Both the position numbers and the translations under genes were made by a program. A stretch of DNA of 34,253 nt from DATAQC01 sp046263055 (GTDB lineage: Bacteria > Actinomycetota > Acidimicrobiia > Acidimicrobiales > AC-14). Shown in pieces: positions 16,563 through 24,228 of the stretch. Below the pieces are notes generated by a model. It saw only the letters and a list, made by a program, of their open reading frames with translations, was not told the origin of the DNA and searched no databases. Within the stretch, counting starts at the first letter, position 1, and every line of letters starts with the position of its first letter. The stretch is from the NCBI GenBank assembly GCA_046263055.1, contig JBHELO010000057.1, forward strand, positions 1-34,253, read 5' to 3'.

Positions 16563-17833
16563 TGGGTCGCAACGCCATCGAGGTCGAGGCGCTCAGCAAG
16601 CGGTACTTCCTCGGTGAGGACCACGCCGCCGTCCGGAACCTCCGGGAGACCCTTGCCACGAGGGTGCGCAGCTTCGGCCGGGACCGTGCCTCGCGCGACG
16701 AGGTCTGGTCGTTGCAAGACGTCACCCTGGAGGTGCCCGAGGGCGCGGCGGTGGGAGTGATCGGGCGCAACGGCGCCGGCAAGAGCACCTTGTTGAAGGT
16801 CCTCACCCGCATCACCGAACCCACCTCCGGTGTCGCCCGGACCCGGGGCCGGGTGGGGTCGCTCCTCGAGGTGGGCACCGGGTTCCACCCCGAGCTCACG
16901 GGCCGGGAGAACGTCTTCCTGAACGGTGCCGTCCTGGGCATGGGGCGCCGGGCCATCGAGCGGACGTTCGACGAGATCGTCGAGTTCGCGGGGGTCGAGC
17001 GGTTCCTCCACACCCCCATCAAGCGCTACTCGTCGGGGATGTACCTACGGCTCGCCTTCTCGGTGGCCGCCCATCTCGACGCCGACATCCTCCTCGTCGA
17101 CGAGGTCCTCGCCGTGGGTGACGCGGAGTTCCAGCGCAAGTGCCTGGGACGCATGGCGTCGGTGCGGGGGGAGGGTCGCACGATCGTGTTCGTGAGCCAC
17201 AACCTCGACGCCATCGTCCGTCTCTGCCCCACCTGCGCCTGGCTCGACAGCGGTTCCCTGCGCGCCCTCGGCCCGGCGACAGAGGTCGTGGACGCGTACC
17301 TGTCGGCCGGGGTCGAGCAGCTGGAGCGCCAGACCTTCGACATCCCCGACGACCAGCCCGTCGGGCTGCGCTCCGTCGGCGTGCTCAACCCCGTCGGCGA
17401 GTGCACGTCGGTGCTGCGGAGGGACGAGCCGTTCTGGATCGAGCTGGGCCTCGTGGTCAGGACGCCCGTGCCCGACCTCAACATGGCGGTGTCGGTGCAG
17501 AGCCAGAGGGGCCTGCGGGTGCTCGACGAGGCCCTGGCCGAGCGGCCGTCGGCTGCGCTGGACCAGCCCGGCCGGTACGTCGCCCGCTTGCGGATCCCCC
17601 CGCTGCTCAACAGCGGTGACTACATCGTCGGCGTGTGGGTGGGGACCGACTTCGAGCAGTTCGCCTGGGTCGAGCACGCGGTCTCGATCCACCTCGAGGG
17701 CGCCGAGAACGGTCGTCCCGATCGGGTGGTACAGCTCGGCCTTCCCTGGGACGTCAGCCTGGTGGCCGCGTCTGGTCCGGAGGCCCCGGCGGCGACCGGA
17801 GCGGCCAGGGAGCGGCCGTCGCCCCCGGGCTGA
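16562..17833 (+). CDS. ABC glycan exporter ATPase (Wzt-like, with C-terminal domain)
   Basis: This 423-residue protein is an ABC ATPase of the polysaccharide-export class. It has Walker A GRNGAGKST (68-76), a signature with the reduced YSSGM form (156-160) usual for Wzt/TagH proteins, Walker B ILLVDE (176-181) and the H-loop SHN (212-214). VGDAEFQRKC (185-194) is also typical. Residues about 255-400 form an added beta-rich domain resembling the Wzt C-terminal carbohydrate-binding module; in E. coli O8/O9a that module recognises the modified chain end before export. The last 20 residues are Ala/Pro-rich. It pairs with the permease just upstream and is convergent with a methyltransferase gene only 1 base away. 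Confidence 0.94.
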   Translation: MGRNAIEVEALSKRYFLGEDHAAVRNLRETLATRVRSFGRDRASRDEVWSLQDVTLEVPEGAAVGVIGRNGAGKSTLLKVLTRITEPTSGVARTRGRVGSLLEVGTGFHPELTGRENVFLNGAVLGMGRRAIERTFDEIVEFAGVERFLHTPIKRYSSGMYLRLAFSVAAHLDADILLVDEVLAVGDAEFQRKCLGRMASVRGEGRTIVFVSHNLDAIVRLCPTCAWLDSGSLRALGPATEVVDAYLSAGVEQLERQTFDIPDDQPVGLRSVGVLNPVGECTSVLRRDEPFWIELGLVVRTPVPDLNMAVSVQSQRGLRVLDEALAERPSAALDQPGRYVARLRIPPLLNSGDYIVGVWVGTDFEQFAWVEHAVSIHLEGAENGRPDRVVQLGLPWDVSLVAASGPEAPAATGAARERPSPPG

Positions 17834-17834
17834 G

Positions 17835-18728
17835 TCACTCGAGACCGGGATTGGCGAGCCGGGCAGGGCGCGTGGCGCTCGCATCCTGTTTCGTCCCCAC
17901 GATGCACCGGGCCACGCCCGGAACCCGGACCTCGCCGTCCTTCTCAAAGGCGCTCACCTTCGCAATGGCGTTCGCCCGAATCCGCTCTCGCGCCGGCTCG
18001 TCGACCTGCTGAAGCGCCGCAACTGCGAGCGAGACATGCTCGCTGATCATCTCCCAATACTGCGCGGGCGATCGCGTCACCAGCTCGACGTCGACGTCCC
18101 ACTCGGCAACGTCGCGCAGCCCGGCGCCCTCGTACAGAGCACTGACATATCCCGGGGCAGCGCACCTGAACATATTCGGCCCGTCCGGGTCGGGTGGCGC
18201 CACCACCGCCTCGGCCGCGATTGCCTCCATGGCGATCGTGGTCCACGGGTTTTCCTCGGGCTTGACCCATACCGACGAGCAGAGACGTCCCCCCGGCTTG
18301 AGTACGCGCCCGAACTCGACCGTCGCCTTTGCCACGTCAGGGAAGAACATGTACCCAAAGCGCACAGAGACGCTATCGAATGTGGCGTCGTCGAAGGGCA
18401 GATCGTCGGCGCTGCACACCTGAGTCTCGATGTTGGCGACACCTTGCGCCCTGGCTCGTCGGGCGGCTATGTCCAGCATCTCCGCTACCAGGTCGGTCAC
18501 CACGACGCGTCCCTTCGGCGACAGTCTCGCGATGCTCAGACCCGGCTCACCCGTGCCGGCGGCAATGTCGAGATGCTGATGATCTTCGGCGATGTCGAGA
18601 CGCTCGATCATGGCGGCGCTGACGGGGCCCAGCTGATCCATGATGACCGAGTCCCATTTCTCCCAGCCCGCAGAGAGCCCGGCCCACGTCGCCCGCTGAA
18701 CGTCTCGGATCTCATCGGGGCTCGGCAT
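17835..18728 (-). CDS. UbiE-like class I methyltransferase
   Basis: This 297-residue SAM-dependent methyltransferase starts at ATG 18728, behind an AGGGAG ribosome binding site 4-5 bases upstream. Motif I is LDIAAGTGEPGL (53-64), followed by VVVTDL (75-80), a CSADDLPFDDATFD motif II region and LKPGGRL (post-motif). This resembles UbiE/COQ5-type or small-molecule methyltransferases; substrate unknown. GC content and codon choice are visibly lower and more mixed than in the neighbours, suggesting separate acquisition. Although it sits next to the glycan exporter, it lies on the opposite strand and may not belong to that system. A role in menaquinone methylation (MenG) is possible but not supported by position, since the men genes are about 8 kb away. 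Confidence 0.85.
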   Translation of the reverse strand: MPSPDEIRDVQRATWAGLSAGWEKWDSVIMDQLGPVSAAMIERLDIAEDHQHLDIAAGTGEPGLSIARLSPKGRVVVTDLVAEMLDIAARRARAQGVANIETQVCSADDLPFDDATFDSVSVRFGYMFFPDVAKATVEFGRVLKPGGRLCSSVWVKPEENPWTTIAMEAIAAEAVVAPPDPDGPNMFRCAAPGYVSALYEGAGLRDVAEWDVDVELVTRSPAQYWEMISEHVSLAVAALQQVDEPARERIRANAIAKVSAFEKDGEVRVPGVARCIVGTKQDASATRPARLANPGLE

Positions 18729-19094
18729 CGGCTCTCCCTCTATCGATGCATCACCGAACACTCGGGCACTCCTTGGCGAGAGCCTATAATCGTTGCCCGG
18801 TACGGCGCTCCCGATGTGCTGACTCGGGAACGGCGCCAACACTCCCGCTCGACCGTGGGTGGGACAGACCGGTGGCGAGGGGCCGCCGCTGGCGGCGTGT
18901 CCCGGGACACGGCTCCTGCACGCCCGGGATCGGCGGCTCAGCTACCGGGGGCCTCGCCCCGATAGCGTCCAGTGCTCGCACCCGGCTGCCAGGATCTCGG
19001 CGCCGGGCCGGGCGGCGGCCGCCACGGGGATGCCGTCATAGTTCTGGCAACGGCCGGCAGAGAACCGGCCGACGACCGACCAAGGACGGGTCCC
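18729..19094. other. Intergenic leader region with hairpin
   Basis: No gene is seen. The region must hold promoters for the leftward methyltransferase and the rightward amidotransferase. TAGCGT occurs near 18962 on the plus strand. A 7-base inverted repeat, CGGCCGG (19051-19057) and CCGGCCG (19065-19071) around a 7-base loop, would form a leader hairpin ending 23 bases before the amidotransferase ATG. The ribosome binding site AAGGA follows it. Confidence 0.4.
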
Positions 19095-20915
19095 ATGTGC
19101 GGCATCAGCGGTGAGCTGCGGTTCGACGGCAAGGCCGCCGACGTGGCCACCGTCGCCCGCATGACCGATGCCCAGTCGTCCCGGGGGCCGGATGGCACCG
19201 GCGTCTGGGGCTCCCGCTCCGTGGCCCTCGGGCACCGCCGGCTCTCGATCATCGACCTCTCGTGGCGGGGCCACCAGCCCATGGTGGACCGGGAGCTGGG
19301 CCTCACCGCTGTCTTCAACGGCTGCATCTACAACCACCGCGAGCTGCGGGCCGAGCTCGAGGCGGCCGGTCACCGGTTCTCCTCCACCTCGGACACCGAG
19401 GTCATCCTCAAGGCGTACGCCGCCTGGGGCGAGGCCTGCGTGGAGCGCTTCGCGGGCATGTTCGCCTTCGCGGTGGTGGAGCACTCCGGCGGCGCCGCCC
19501 TGCTGGCCCGCGACCGCCTCGGGATCAAGCCGCTGTACCTCGCCCGCACGCCCGGCCGGCTGCGCTTCGCCAGCACGCTACCCGCCCTGCTGGCGGCGGG
19601 CGATGTGGACACTGCGGTGGACCCCGTCGCCCTGCACCACTACCTCACGTTCCACGCCGTCGTCCCCGAGGAGCGCACGCTGCTGGCGGGGATCACGCGC
19701 CTGCCGCCGGCCACCGTCATGCGGGTGGAGGCCGACGGGCACGCCCGCTCGCGCCGCTACTGGACGCTGAGGGTGGAGGAGGACCCGGAGCGGGCGGGGC
19801 GGACGCCCGAGGAGTGGGCCGAGGAGGTGGAGGCAGCCCTGCGCCGGGCCGTCCGCCGCCGGCTGGTGGCCGACGTGCCGGTGGGCGTGCTGCTGTCCGG
19901 AGGCCTGGACTCGAGCCTCATCACCGCCCTGGTGGCCGAGGAGGGCCAGGGGCGGCTGGCCACTTTCAGCATCGGCTTCGAGCCCGTGGGCCATGAGGAG
20001 GGCGACGAGTTCCGCTGGTCGGACGTGGTGGCCGAGCGCTACGGCACCGATCACCATCGCTGGCGGGTCCCCACCGCCGAGGTGCTCGACGTGCTGCCGG
20101 CGGTCATCGGGGCCATGAGCGAGCCCATGGTCAGCCACGACGTGGTGGCGTTCTACCTCTTGGCCGAGCAGGTGGCCCGGGACGTGAAGGTGGTGCAGTC
20201 GGGCCAGGGCGCCGACGAGGTCTTCGCCGGCTACCACTGGTATGCCACCATGGCCGGCGAAAACGGGGACGGCCCAAAGAGCGACGGCCCCCGTGGCGAC
20301 GGCCCCCGCGACGACGGCGTCGAGCGGTACGCGTCACTCTTCTGCGACCGCACCCACGACCAGGTCAACGCCGTGGTGGGGCCCGCCTACCGGGTGGGCG
20401 ACGACCCCAGCAGAGCATTCCTGGCCGAGCGCTTCGCCCGGCCGGGCGCCACCCGGGCGGTGGACCGGGCCCTCCGCCTCGACACCGAAGTGATGCTGGT
20501 CGAGGACCCCGTCAAGCGGGTGGACAACATGACCATGGCATGGGGACTGGAGGCTCGGGTGCCGTTCCTCGACCACGAGCTGGTCGAGCTGGCGGGCGCC
20601 TGCCCGGCCCCGCTCAAGCTGGCCTCCGGCGGCAAGGGCGTGCTGAAGGATGCCGCCCGCCGGGTCCTGCCGCCCGAGGTGATCGACCGCCCCAAGGGCT
20701 ACTTCCCGGTGCCGCCCCTCGTGCAGCTCCAAGACGCGGCGGTCGCCCTCCTGGCCGACGCCCTCACCGACCCGGTGGCCACCCGCCGAGGCCTGTTCGA
20801 CCCCGGGCACGTGGAGTTCCTGCTCGCCCACCCGCAGACGCTGACCCCCCTCAAGTACAATCAGCTGTGGCAACTCGGGGTGCTCGAGCTCTGGCTCCAG
20901 GCGCACGGCCTGTGA
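19095..20915 (+). CDS. NAGGN-type amidotransferase (asparagine synthetase family)
   Basis: This 606-residue two-domain enzyme has an N-terminal class II glutaminase with catalytic Cys2 (MCGISGE), RGPDG (30-34) and VFNGCIYN (73-80). A synthetase domain with PP-loop SGGLDSS (268-274) and FSIGFE follows. The sequence around SEPMVSHDVVAFYLL and VVQSGQGADEVFAGYHWY matches the NAGGN-forming amidotransferase subgroup (TIGR03104-type) better than ordinary AsnB. In that pathway it amidates an acetylated Gln-Gln dipeptide to give the osmolyte N-acetylglutaminylglutamine amide. ATG 19095 has AAGGA 9 bases upstream. A small Gly/Asp/Pro repeat is inserted before the VERYASLF region. It leads an operon with a C26 hydrolase and an ATP-grasp ligase. 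Confidence 0.87.
   Translation: MCGISGELRFDGKAADVATVARMTDAQSSRGPDGTGVWGSRSVALGHRRLSIIDLSWRGHQPMVDRELGLTAVFNGCIYNHRELRAELEAAGHRFSSTSDTEVILKAYAAWGEACVERFAGMFAFAVVEHSGGAALLARDRLGIKPLYLARTPGRLRFASTLPALLAAGDVDTAVDPVALHHYLTFHAVVPEERTLLAGITRLPPATVMRVEADGHARSRRYWTLRVEEDPERAGRTPEEWAEEVEAALRRAVRRRLVADVPVGVLLSGGLDSSLITALVAEEGQGRLATFSIGFEPVGHEEGDEFRWSDVVAERYGTDHHRWRVPTAEVLDVLPAVIGAMSEPMVSHDVVAFYLLAEQVARDVKVVQSGQGADEVFAGYHWYATMAGENGDGPKSDGPRGDGPRDDGVERYASLFCDRTHDQVNAVVGPAYRVGDDPSRAFLAERFARPGATRAVDRALRLDTEVMLVEDPVKRVDNMTMAWGLEARVPFLDHELVELAGACPAPLKLASGGKGVLKDAARRVLPPEVIDRPKGYFPVPPLVQLQDAAVALLADALTDPVATRRGLFDPGHVEFLLAHPQTLTPLKYNQLWQLGVLELWLQAHGL
20268..20312 (+). repeat. In-frame 15-base minisatellite in amidotransferase gene
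   Basis: Three consecutive 15-base units begin gacggccc and encode a D-G-P-K/R-x pattern; the start of a fourth unit follows. They extend a surface loop of the synthetase domain without shifting the frame. Confidence 0.7.
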
Positions 20916-21031
20916 CGGCAGCCCGACGGGCCGGACCGCCACGACGGGCCCCAGGCGCCGGCACCGCCGGCGTCACACAGCCGTCCCCCCCGCGTAACCC
21001 GCCGGAAACGCGCCGGGGATAGGAACCACCC

Positions 21032-21835
21032 ATGCACGCGCGCATCGGGGTGGCGGCGGCACCGGGCCAGATGGACTTCCCCGTCCACGCCGTCAACCGG
21101 GTGTACGTCAGCGCGGTACGGGCCGCCGGCGGCCTGCCGGTGGTGGTGCCCACCCTCGACTCGGCCGATGCGCCGGCCATGGTGGCCGAGCTCGACGGCC
21201 TGGTGGTGAGCGGCGGGGGCGACCTGGACCCCGCCACCTACGGCGGCACGGCGGGGCCCGACCTCAAGGGCGTGGACCCCGAGCGCGACCGCTGGGAGCT
21301 GGCGCTGGTGGTGGCGGCCGAGGAGGCGGGGGTGCCCGTGCTCGGCATCTGCCGGGGGATGCAGGCCCTCAACGTGGCCGCCGGCGGCACCCTCGTGCCG
21401 CACCTGCCCGACGTCTCCGAGGTGGCCCACTGGGTCGGCCAGCGGGACTGCGAGGCGGTGCACGAGGTGCGCGTGACGGAGGGCTCCCTGCTCTTCGGGC
21501 TCACGGGGCCGATGTGCGGCGTCAACTCGCTGCACCACCAGGCCGTCCACCGGTTGGGGGCCGGCCTGCAGGCCGTGGCCTGGGCTCCCGACGGCGTGGT
21601 CGAGGCGGTGGAGGACACCCGGTGGGGCCGGACCCTCGGCGTGCAGTGGCACCCCGAGCTGCTCACCGCCGACCCCGCACAGGCCGCCCTGTGGCGGTGG
21701 CTGGTGGGAGCCGCCGAGACCTGGCGGTCGCTGCGGCCCGGGACCACCCTGGTCCCCGTGGCCGGGCGCCCCGCCGACCTGGCCGTCGTGCCCGCCGACG
21801 GTCCGCCGCCGGCCACGGTCGGCCAGGTGGCGTGA
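21032..21835 (+). CDS. Class C26 gamma-glutamyl hydrolase (PuuD-like)
   Basis: This 267-residue protein is a class I glutamine-amidotransferase-like hydrolase. DGLVVSGGGDLDPATYGG (55-72) and GICRGMQALNVAAGGTL (105-121, nucleophile C107) match gamma-glutamyl-GABA hydrolases, and WHPE (206-209) supplies the catalytic His and Glu. It would cleave gamma-glutamyl amide bonds in the cytoplasm. It lies between the NAGGN amidotransferase and the ATP-grasp ligase, overlapping the latter by 4 bases (GTGA), so it is probably part of the same pathway, in making, editing or recycling the dipeptide. The classic NAGGN cassette carries an M42-type peptidase instead. The last 30 residues are an Ala/Pro-rich tail. 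Confidence 0.88.
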   Translation: MHARIGVAAAPGQMDFPVHAVNRVYVSAVRAAGGLPVVVPTLDSADAPAMVAELDGLVVSGGGDLDPATYGGTAGPDLKGVDPERDRWELALVVAAEEAGVPVLGICRGMQALNVAAGGTLVPHLPDVSEVAHWVGQRDCEAVHEVRVTEGSLLFGLTGPMCGVNSLHHQAVHRLGAGLQAVAWAPDGVVEAVEDTRWGRTLGVQWHPELLTADPAQAALWRWLVGAAETWRSLRPGTTLVPVAGRPADLAVVPADGPPPATVGQVA

Positions 21836-22791
21836 CCGACGGAGCGGCCCCCCTTCCCCCGGGCTACGAGCAGGTGAACAGCTACACCCGCATCATCGTG
21901 GACGAGGCCGTGCGTCGGGGCATCCACGTGGAGATCGGCGACCCGTCGCGCGGCGAGCTGCGGCTTTGGTACGGGGGGCGGACGATCACCACCTTCGAGT
22001 CTCTATCCGAGCTCACCAGCGCAGTGGCCTTCCGCCGCTGCGACGACAAGCTGCTGACGCGGTCGGTGCTGGAGCGGGCCGGCCTGACGGTGCCCGCCGG
22101 CCGGCAGGCCACCGGCGACGACGCCGACCTGGAGTTCCTCCGCGAGCACCGCGCCGTCGTGGTCAAGCCGGCGCGCGGCGAGCAGGGCTGGGGCGTCTCG
22201 GTGGGCGTGACCACGGGCGAGGAACTGGCCGAGGCGTGCGCCGCCGCCCGCCGCTATTGGCCGGTGGTGCTGCTGGAGGAGCAGCGGCGGGGCGACGACG
22301 TGCGGGCCGTCGTCATCGACGGCGACCTGGTGGCCGCCGCCGTCCGCCGCCCGGCGGCGGTTCGCGGCGACGGCCGGCGGACGGTGGCCGAGCTGGTCGC
22401 CGGGGCCGACGGGCGGCGGCGGGAGGCCACCGACGGGGCGGCCCGGGTGTCCCTCGACGACGGCCTGGTCCGGGCCGCCGGGCTGGACCCAACGTCGGTG
22501 CTGGCCCAGGGGCGGGAGCTGGTCGTGTCAGGCACCGCCAACGTGCACACCGGTGCGTCCATCGTCGACGTCACGGACGACCTTCACCCCGCCCTGGCCG
22601 ATTTGGCGGTCATGGCGGCCGAGGCGGTGGGCATCCCCGTGGCCGGCGTCGACATCATCGCCGACGCCGTCGACAAGCCCGACGGCGCGGTGATAGAGGT
22701 CAACGAGCAGCCCGGGCTGGCCAACCACGAGCCCCGGCCGACGGCCGCTCGTTTCGTGGACCTTCTGTTCCCCGAGAGCCGCGGCCGCTGA
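21832..22791 (+). CDS. ATP-grasp ligase, NAGGN synthetase-type without GNAT domain
   Basis: This 319-residue ligase starts at GTG 21832. GYEQVNSYTRIIVDEAVRRG (11-30) and LTSAVAFRRCDDK (61-73) match the start of the ATP-grasp half of N-acetylglutaminylglutamine synthetase (Ngg) and cyanophycin-synthetase-like ligases. AVVVKPARGEQGWGVSVGV (108-126) is the ATP lysine and Gly-rich loop. VIEVNEQPGLANHEP near the C-terminus carries the metal-binding E-x-N. It should join two amino acids (Gln-Gln in the known pathway) using ATP. In described Ngg proteins a GNAT acetyltransferase is fused at the N-terminus; here there is no room for it, and no GNAT gene lies next to the operon. Confidence 0.85.
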   Translation: MTDGAAPLPPGYEQVNSYTRIIVDEAVRRGIHVEIGDPSRGELRLWYGGRTITTFESLSELTSAVAFRRCDDKLLTRSVLERAGLTVPAGRQATGDDADLEFLREHRAVVVKPARGEQGWGVSVGVTTGEELAEACAAARRYWPVVLLEEQRRGDDVRAVVIDGDLVAAAVRRPAAVRGDGRRTVAELVAGADGRRREATDGAARVSLDDGLVRAAGLDPTSVLAQGRELVVSGTANVHTGASIVDVTDDLHPALADLAVMAAEAVGIPVAGVDIIADAVDKPDGAVIEVNEQPGLANHEPRPTAARFVDLLFPESRGR

Positions 22792-22838
22792 CCTCCCGCC
22801 GCCCGGGTGCGGGCCGGCGCCGTCCCCGGACGTCGGCG

Positions 22839-22844
22839 TAGCGT
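22839..22844 (+). promoter_or_regulatory. -10 box for DUF427 gene (putative, leaderless)
   Basis: TAGCGT lies 7 bases before ATG 22852, and no Shine-Dalgarno sequence is visible. Confidence 0.4.
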
Positions 22845-22851
22845 CTGGCCC

Positions 22852-23625
22852 ATGTCGGTGGCCACGTGGAGGTTCGAGGGGCCGCCGATGCGCGTCGAGC
22901 CGTCGCCCCGGTGGGTGCGGGTGCGGGCCGGGGACGTGGTGGTGGCCGACAGCCGGCGGGCGCTCCTGCTGGTGTGGTTCGGACCGGGCCGGCTGCCCAC
23001 GTACTGCTTCCCCGCCGACGACGTTCGTACCGACCTGCTGATGCCCGCCGCCGAGCCCCGCCCCGACGGCTTCCAGGTGGCCCACGACGTTCGGGTGGAC
23101 GCTACGGTGGTGGCGGGGGCGGCCACGCTGTTCCATGCGCCGCCGCCGCCCCTGGACGCCGTCGACGGCTATTGGACGTTCACGTGGGATGCCGGAATGT
23201 CGTGGTTCGAGGAGGCCCAGGAGGTCCACGTGCATGCCCGCGACCCGTCCAAGCGGGTGGACGCGGTGCCGAGCGAGCGCCACGTCGTGGTGCGCCTCGG
23301 CGGCGAGGTGGTGGCGGACTCCCGTCGCCCCCACGCGCTGTTCGAGACCATGCTCCCGACCCGCTGGTACCTCCCGCCCGGCGACGTCCGCCAGGACCTG
23401 CTCGTCCCGTCCGCCACGGCCAGTCGCTGCCCGTACAAGGGCACCGCCCGGTACTGGTCGGTCCGGGCCGGAGGCGCCGAGCATCCCGACGTCGCCTGGA
23501 GCTATCCGGATCCGATCCCCGAGTGCCCCCGGATCGCCGGACTGGTGGCCTTCTTCAACGAGAAGGTGGACCTGGAGGTGGACGGCGTCGTGCAGGACCG
23601 CCCCCGCACCCCCTGGTCCACCTGA
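22852..23625 (+). CDS. Tandem DUF427 protein
   Basis: This 257-residue protein contains two consecutive DUF427 domains (about 10-110 and 125-240). Each has a VVVADSRRALLL / VVADSRRPHALFET strand-helix, an LPTYCFPADDVRTDLL / PTRWYLPPGDVRQDLLVPS segment and, in the second copy, CPYKGTARYWSVR followed by DVAWSYPDP and FFNEKVDLEVDG. DUF427 is a small beta-rich fold common in Actinomycetota and fungi; its function is unknown. The first copy lacks the CPYKG segment, so the two halves have diverged and only the second keeps the full signature. It starts at ATG 22852, about 60 bases after the ATP-grasp gene, with its own likely promoter. Confidence 0.88.
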   Translation: MSVATWRFEGPPMRVEPSPRWVRVRAGDVVVADSRRALLLVWFGPGRLPTYCFPADDVRTDLLMPAAEPRPDGFQVAHDVRVDATVVAGAATLFHAPPPPLDAVDGYWTFTWDAGMSWFEEAQEVHVHARDPSKRVDAVPSERHVVVRLGGEVVADSRRPHALFETMLPTRWYLPPGDVRQDLLVPSATASRCPYKGTARYWSVRAGGAEHPDVAWSYPDPIPECPRIAGLVAFFNEKVDLEVDGVVQDRPRTPWST

Positions 23626-23664
23626 GGACTTACGCGCCGCCTTCCGCCCGCCGGGGCTACCGGC

Positions 23665-24093
23665 CTACAGGAACTTGCGCTCGATCTCGGTGAAGAAGGC
23701 GGCCGCGAGGCGCTCGAAGTCCCCGGCCGTCACCCGGATGGGGTCCCCGATCTGCAGCTTCAGGACCGACTGCTCGGGCACCAGCTTGACCACGTTGTTG
23801 CCCCGCAGGACGCCGTGGTTGTTCATCAACGACTCGGCCAGCAGCTCCACCTCGTTGAGGGCGTTGCCGTCCTTGCCGGTGGCACTCCGCAGCCGGTGGA
23901 CGAAGAGCCGGTCCAGGACCAGGACCATGTTGTTGAAGAAGGGCACCTCGAGGTCGTCGAGGGCGGAGGCCGCCTTGTCGTCGCCGGCGGCGGCCACCGC
24001 GTCGGCCAGCGCCCGGTAGGCGGCGAGCTGGCGGTCCACCGCCGACCGGGCGTTGTCCAGCTCTTCCTGGGTGTAGTCCTTGCGGCCAAGCAT
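23665..24093 (-). CDS. Conserved actinobacterial protein of unknown function
   Basis: This 142-residue, mostly helical protein is of a type I recognise as widespread in high-GC Actinomycetota without a known function. It has a charged N-terminus (MLGRKDYTQEELDNARSAVD), a central FFNNMVLVLDRLFVHRLR helix, TGKDGNALNEVELLAESLMN, GNNVVKLVPEQSVLKLQIGD and a C-terminal helix FERLAAAFFTEIERKFL. There is no signal peptide, membrane segment or catalytic motif. It starts at ATG 24093 and is separated from the upstream MetE-like gene by about 120 bases, including a 14-base tandem repeat, so it probably has its own promoter or is a distal member of the leftward transcript. Confidence 0.82.
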   Translation of the reverse strand: MLGRKDYTQEELDNARSAVDRQLAAYRALADAVAAAGDDKAASALDDLEVPFFNNMVLVLDRLFVHRLRSATGKDGNALNEVELLAESLMNNHGVLRGNNVVKLVPEQSVLKLQIGDPIRVTAGDFERLAAAFFTEIERKFL

Positions 24094-24172
24094 CGCGTGC
24101 GTCCCCTCTTGGTTCGTCGGTCACCACCATGACGGAATGGGCGGCAAGAGTGTGACGGCCGGCGGGCGAGGC

Positions 24173-24228
24173 GGTCACCCGGGGTCGGTCACCCGGAGTC
24201 GGTCACCCAGAGTCGGTCACCCAGATTC
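24173..24228. repeat. Four 14-base tandem repeats
   Basis: Units are ggtcacccggggtc, ggtcacccggagtc, ggtcacccagagtc and ggtcacccagattc (24173, 24187, 24201, 24215). On the minus strand each carries TGA. The unit at 24215 contains the real stop codon of the MetE-like gene, so the array looks like slipped-strand copies of that gene's 3' end. Confidence 0.85.

Noticed and set aside
18785..18790. Perfect TATAAT upstream of the amidotransferase operon
   Set aside because: No -35-like hexamer lies 16-18 bases upstream on the plus strand, and the site is about 300 bases from the gene, so it may be chance; not called as a promoter.
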